Of a DNA stretch of 64,000 nucleotides, positions 61,717-64,000 are shown piece after piece. Positions within the stretch are counted from its first letter, which is position 1; each line of letters begins with the position of its first letter. Location: contig CM076263.1 in assembly GCA_038380795.1 (NCBI GenBank), forward strand, positions 13,072,709 through 13,136,708, in the 5' to 3' direction. The notes below the pieces were generated by a model that made no database searches, had not been told where the DNA came from, and saw nothing but the letters and a program-made list of their open reading frames with translations. A program made the position numbers and the translations under genes. Source of the DNA: Pyrocephalus nanus (lineage: Eukaryota > Chordata > Aves > Passeriformes > Tyrannidae).

Positions 61717-64000
61717 CTGGATATTCTAAAACATTAATGTTAGAGCAGCCACAATTACATTGGCCTTCTGTGGCTCACCACAAAAAAATCTGGCCAAAAT
61801 TACTAATAGAAAAGGTTTTAAAGAGTCACAAAAAACTAATTTTAAGACTCTACACTTTTTCTTACACACTTAAATACAGTTTGGCACTCTTAATGGAAAT
61901 ACTTCCTTCTGACCTCCTTCCCATCCAAGAAGCAGCGTTCACAAACACCACTGTAGGATTTTTGCTGTCAGGTTAACACCTCTGGAAACTCTGGTGGCAG
62001 AACCCAGAATAGCCATGAATTTATGCTGCAGGAAATATCTCAACTGCTGGAGCTGTTAACAGTTATATTGTACCTCTGGCCTGTTCTCAAAACTTCAAAG
62101 AAAAGTTCATATGGCTCTTTTTGACTTTTTGAGGATTTTATATAAAACACATTTCATAAAGACATTTCCTCTGTTAAAGTCAGAGGGAGGTCTTCTGCTG
62201 ACTTCACTGGAACAGCACCAAATTGCATTCTTAAAAATGAGACTGGGTATTAGCCAAAATTATTAAAAAAAAAAAAATTTACTTGCTTGCCTAATTCATC
62301 ATCAGTCCTTTATTTAGGAGATCTGATTTTATGATCTTGTTTGGCCAGGATTGATCCCAAAATAGAAACAGTGGCATTATAAAAACATATGCCTAAACAA
62401 AGAGCTCCTATATTGATCAGCTGTGGGAATCAATGTGTGTAGGCTGCAAAATTTCACAGCAGGCAGCCTGGCCTGTGTGCTTCCTAATAGAACACTGGAA
62501 ATCTCTCCTATTTAATTCACGAATCCACATCCTATTATATTGGCCTTAGTAATGAAGACTCAGTATAAACTGTACTCTAGCAATGCATGTTTGCAGAATC
62601 AGAACAAAGTTTGCATATGTATTCATGTTTAACAAGTGGGTTTAGCCTGCATGATGAATCCTTCCCACACACTGTACTATAAATGTCATAGTAAGACAGA
62701 GGAGTATTCCTACTTGCTAGGAAAAAAAACCAGTTCTTCTATATAAGCAGTCTGTTGTGAAAAAAAATTTAAAATTGATTTCTACTCACAGGAAATGAGA
62801 GTGTATAAATGGATCAATTTATTGTATTAAAATAAAAAAAGAAATTATAATACTTTTCTGTGTTTATCTCTATGGTCAACTATGATATTTATTTTAGAGT
62901 CCTCATAGCCCTAATTAGCACACTACAAGCATAGAAATTGCATTTCCTTCTAAAAATAAGTACAGCCTAATTTAAATGTGACAGAAGCAATGAATCTAAA
63001 AATTCAGAGAAATTATGGTGAGTGAAAAAAACAGTAAGTGCACACTACTGTGCCGTGCAATACTAGGAGGTTAAAAATGTGAAAGATTGATGATTTCAAA
63101 TAAACATTTCTTTTTTGTTTTATCCAGAAAGCTGTTATTGTCGAGGGCTGTTCAAACCAGTTATTTTCACTGCTGGGCTCTAATGGAACTTCACAGTACT
63201 ATAAAAATTTTTATATTTTAAAACTTTACCATTTTTACAATTTTAAAATTTTACTCTTGGTTGGGATAGTTTCACTGTACTTCTTCAGATTTCAGCTACC
63301 TACACTCACTTCAGACCTCATTTTGCTTTTAATGTGGAAGACAACTTCCACATTCTGATAAAGAGAATAAACTTCTGTGTGAAGCCTCCTACCCACTCCA
63401 GTGTAGGCAGATACTGGTACTATGTAGGTGTATGTACTTATGAGTTCTATATCTTATTATTTGTCTTTTAATATTCTATTAGTTAGACATGTTTATCTCA
63501 TATTTTTGGCACATGATCAAAATACTTATATTTCCTTGAATTAAATGTAGAGGAAATCAGATGTGCTTACATAGCTCAACTGTACACTCAGCTTGAATCA
63601 CCCTAATGGCTTCAGCTCACTGGTTTTCCTTGTTTCAGTATAGCCAGAACCAGACAGGAATGACACTGGCAAGATAAAACCTAACTGTAGAATCCAAACA
63701 GATGCTCATTATGTATGTATTTATATATGAGTGATACCTGCTTAAGGAATGAGAAGTTAAATTCCTGAATAGGCTTACTGTTATTTGCCAAGCAGAAGAA
63801 AATCACTGTAGAGCTTAGGAAGAGCTAATGGATGTATCAGAAGCCTATTAACATTCCAGAAGAAAGACCATGAAGCATATGACAGCAAGCTACAGCCAGT
63901 TTTCTGCCATTCCATTAAAATCAATTTTATAGCAGCATTAATACTGAATATTCATCTTAAACTAGCCATATGTCTAGCTTACATCTCATGGACAAGGAAG

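Larger units (their letters stand above)
59391..64000. other. AT-rich DNA, no gene recognised; A-rich blocks at 61.1-61.3 kb
   Basis: No coding exon or RNA gene recognised. It contains two hairpins (59960-59982 and 61598-61631), a 16-bp tandem duplication (61685-61716), and A-rich low complexity at 61090-61336. The last 1.6 kb are plain AT-rich DNA. Confidence 0.65.

Noticed and set aside
1..64000. CRISPR array, operon, phage or plasmid system
   Set aside because: No regularly spaced repeats, no ribosome-binding-site-linked gene clusters and no prokaryotic gene structure; the repeats are avian retroposons.

Overview
The window looks like AT-rich, gene-free (intergenic or deep-intronic) DNA from a bird, probably a songbird. 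The evidence is the repeat content. At least seven fragments of CR1, the dominant LINE of bird genomes, lie in both orientations, and several keep the 3' end with its short ATTCTATG-like repeats. One copy of a tRNA-derived SINE with a CR1-like 3' tail sits at 55654-55790; this architecture is known from passerine genomes (TguSINE1-type). There is no sign of a bacterial, viral or organellar segment. Host assignment is inference from repeat families, not from any host gene.

Layout. 1-7036: unique AT-rich DNA, no gene. 7037-7092: a short CR1 3' end, followed by an (ATT)n microsatellite and a 37-nt poly(A) run. 7739-23191: no recognisable gene; holds an A-rich low-complexity block (18259-18375) and two overlapping minus-strand reading frames of unknown meaning (19177-19620). 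23192-23352 and 31929-32100: two decayed minus-strand CR1 pieces. 33092-33667: plus-strand CR1 3' fragment with its 3' end. 41468-41927: minus-strand CR1. 45102-45822: the best preserved CR1, carrying the C-terminal part of the reverse-transcriptase ORF with one in-frame stop and one inferred frameshift. 51661-51790 and 53548-53834: minus-strand CR1 pieces, the second with an internal deletion. 55654-55790: tRNA-derived SINE. 59234-59390: old plus-strand CR1 piece. The rest is unique AT-rich sequence with scattered homopolymer runs and microsatellites.

No host protein-coding gene, rRNA, intact tRNA, CRISPR array, operon or promoter could be supported. Reading frames over 100 codons are either antisense to CR1 or occur in otherwise unremarkable DNA at the lengths expected by chance. 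A few short stretches (19.2-19.6, 38.0-38.2, 50.7-50.96 and 56.5-56.6 kb) have splice-like or CpG/codon features that might mark exons or retrocopies; they are given as low-confidence candidates. I found no convincing evidence of a new biological system. The most informative items are the SINE, the CR1 rearrangements, two strong short hairpins and the CpG-dense patch.
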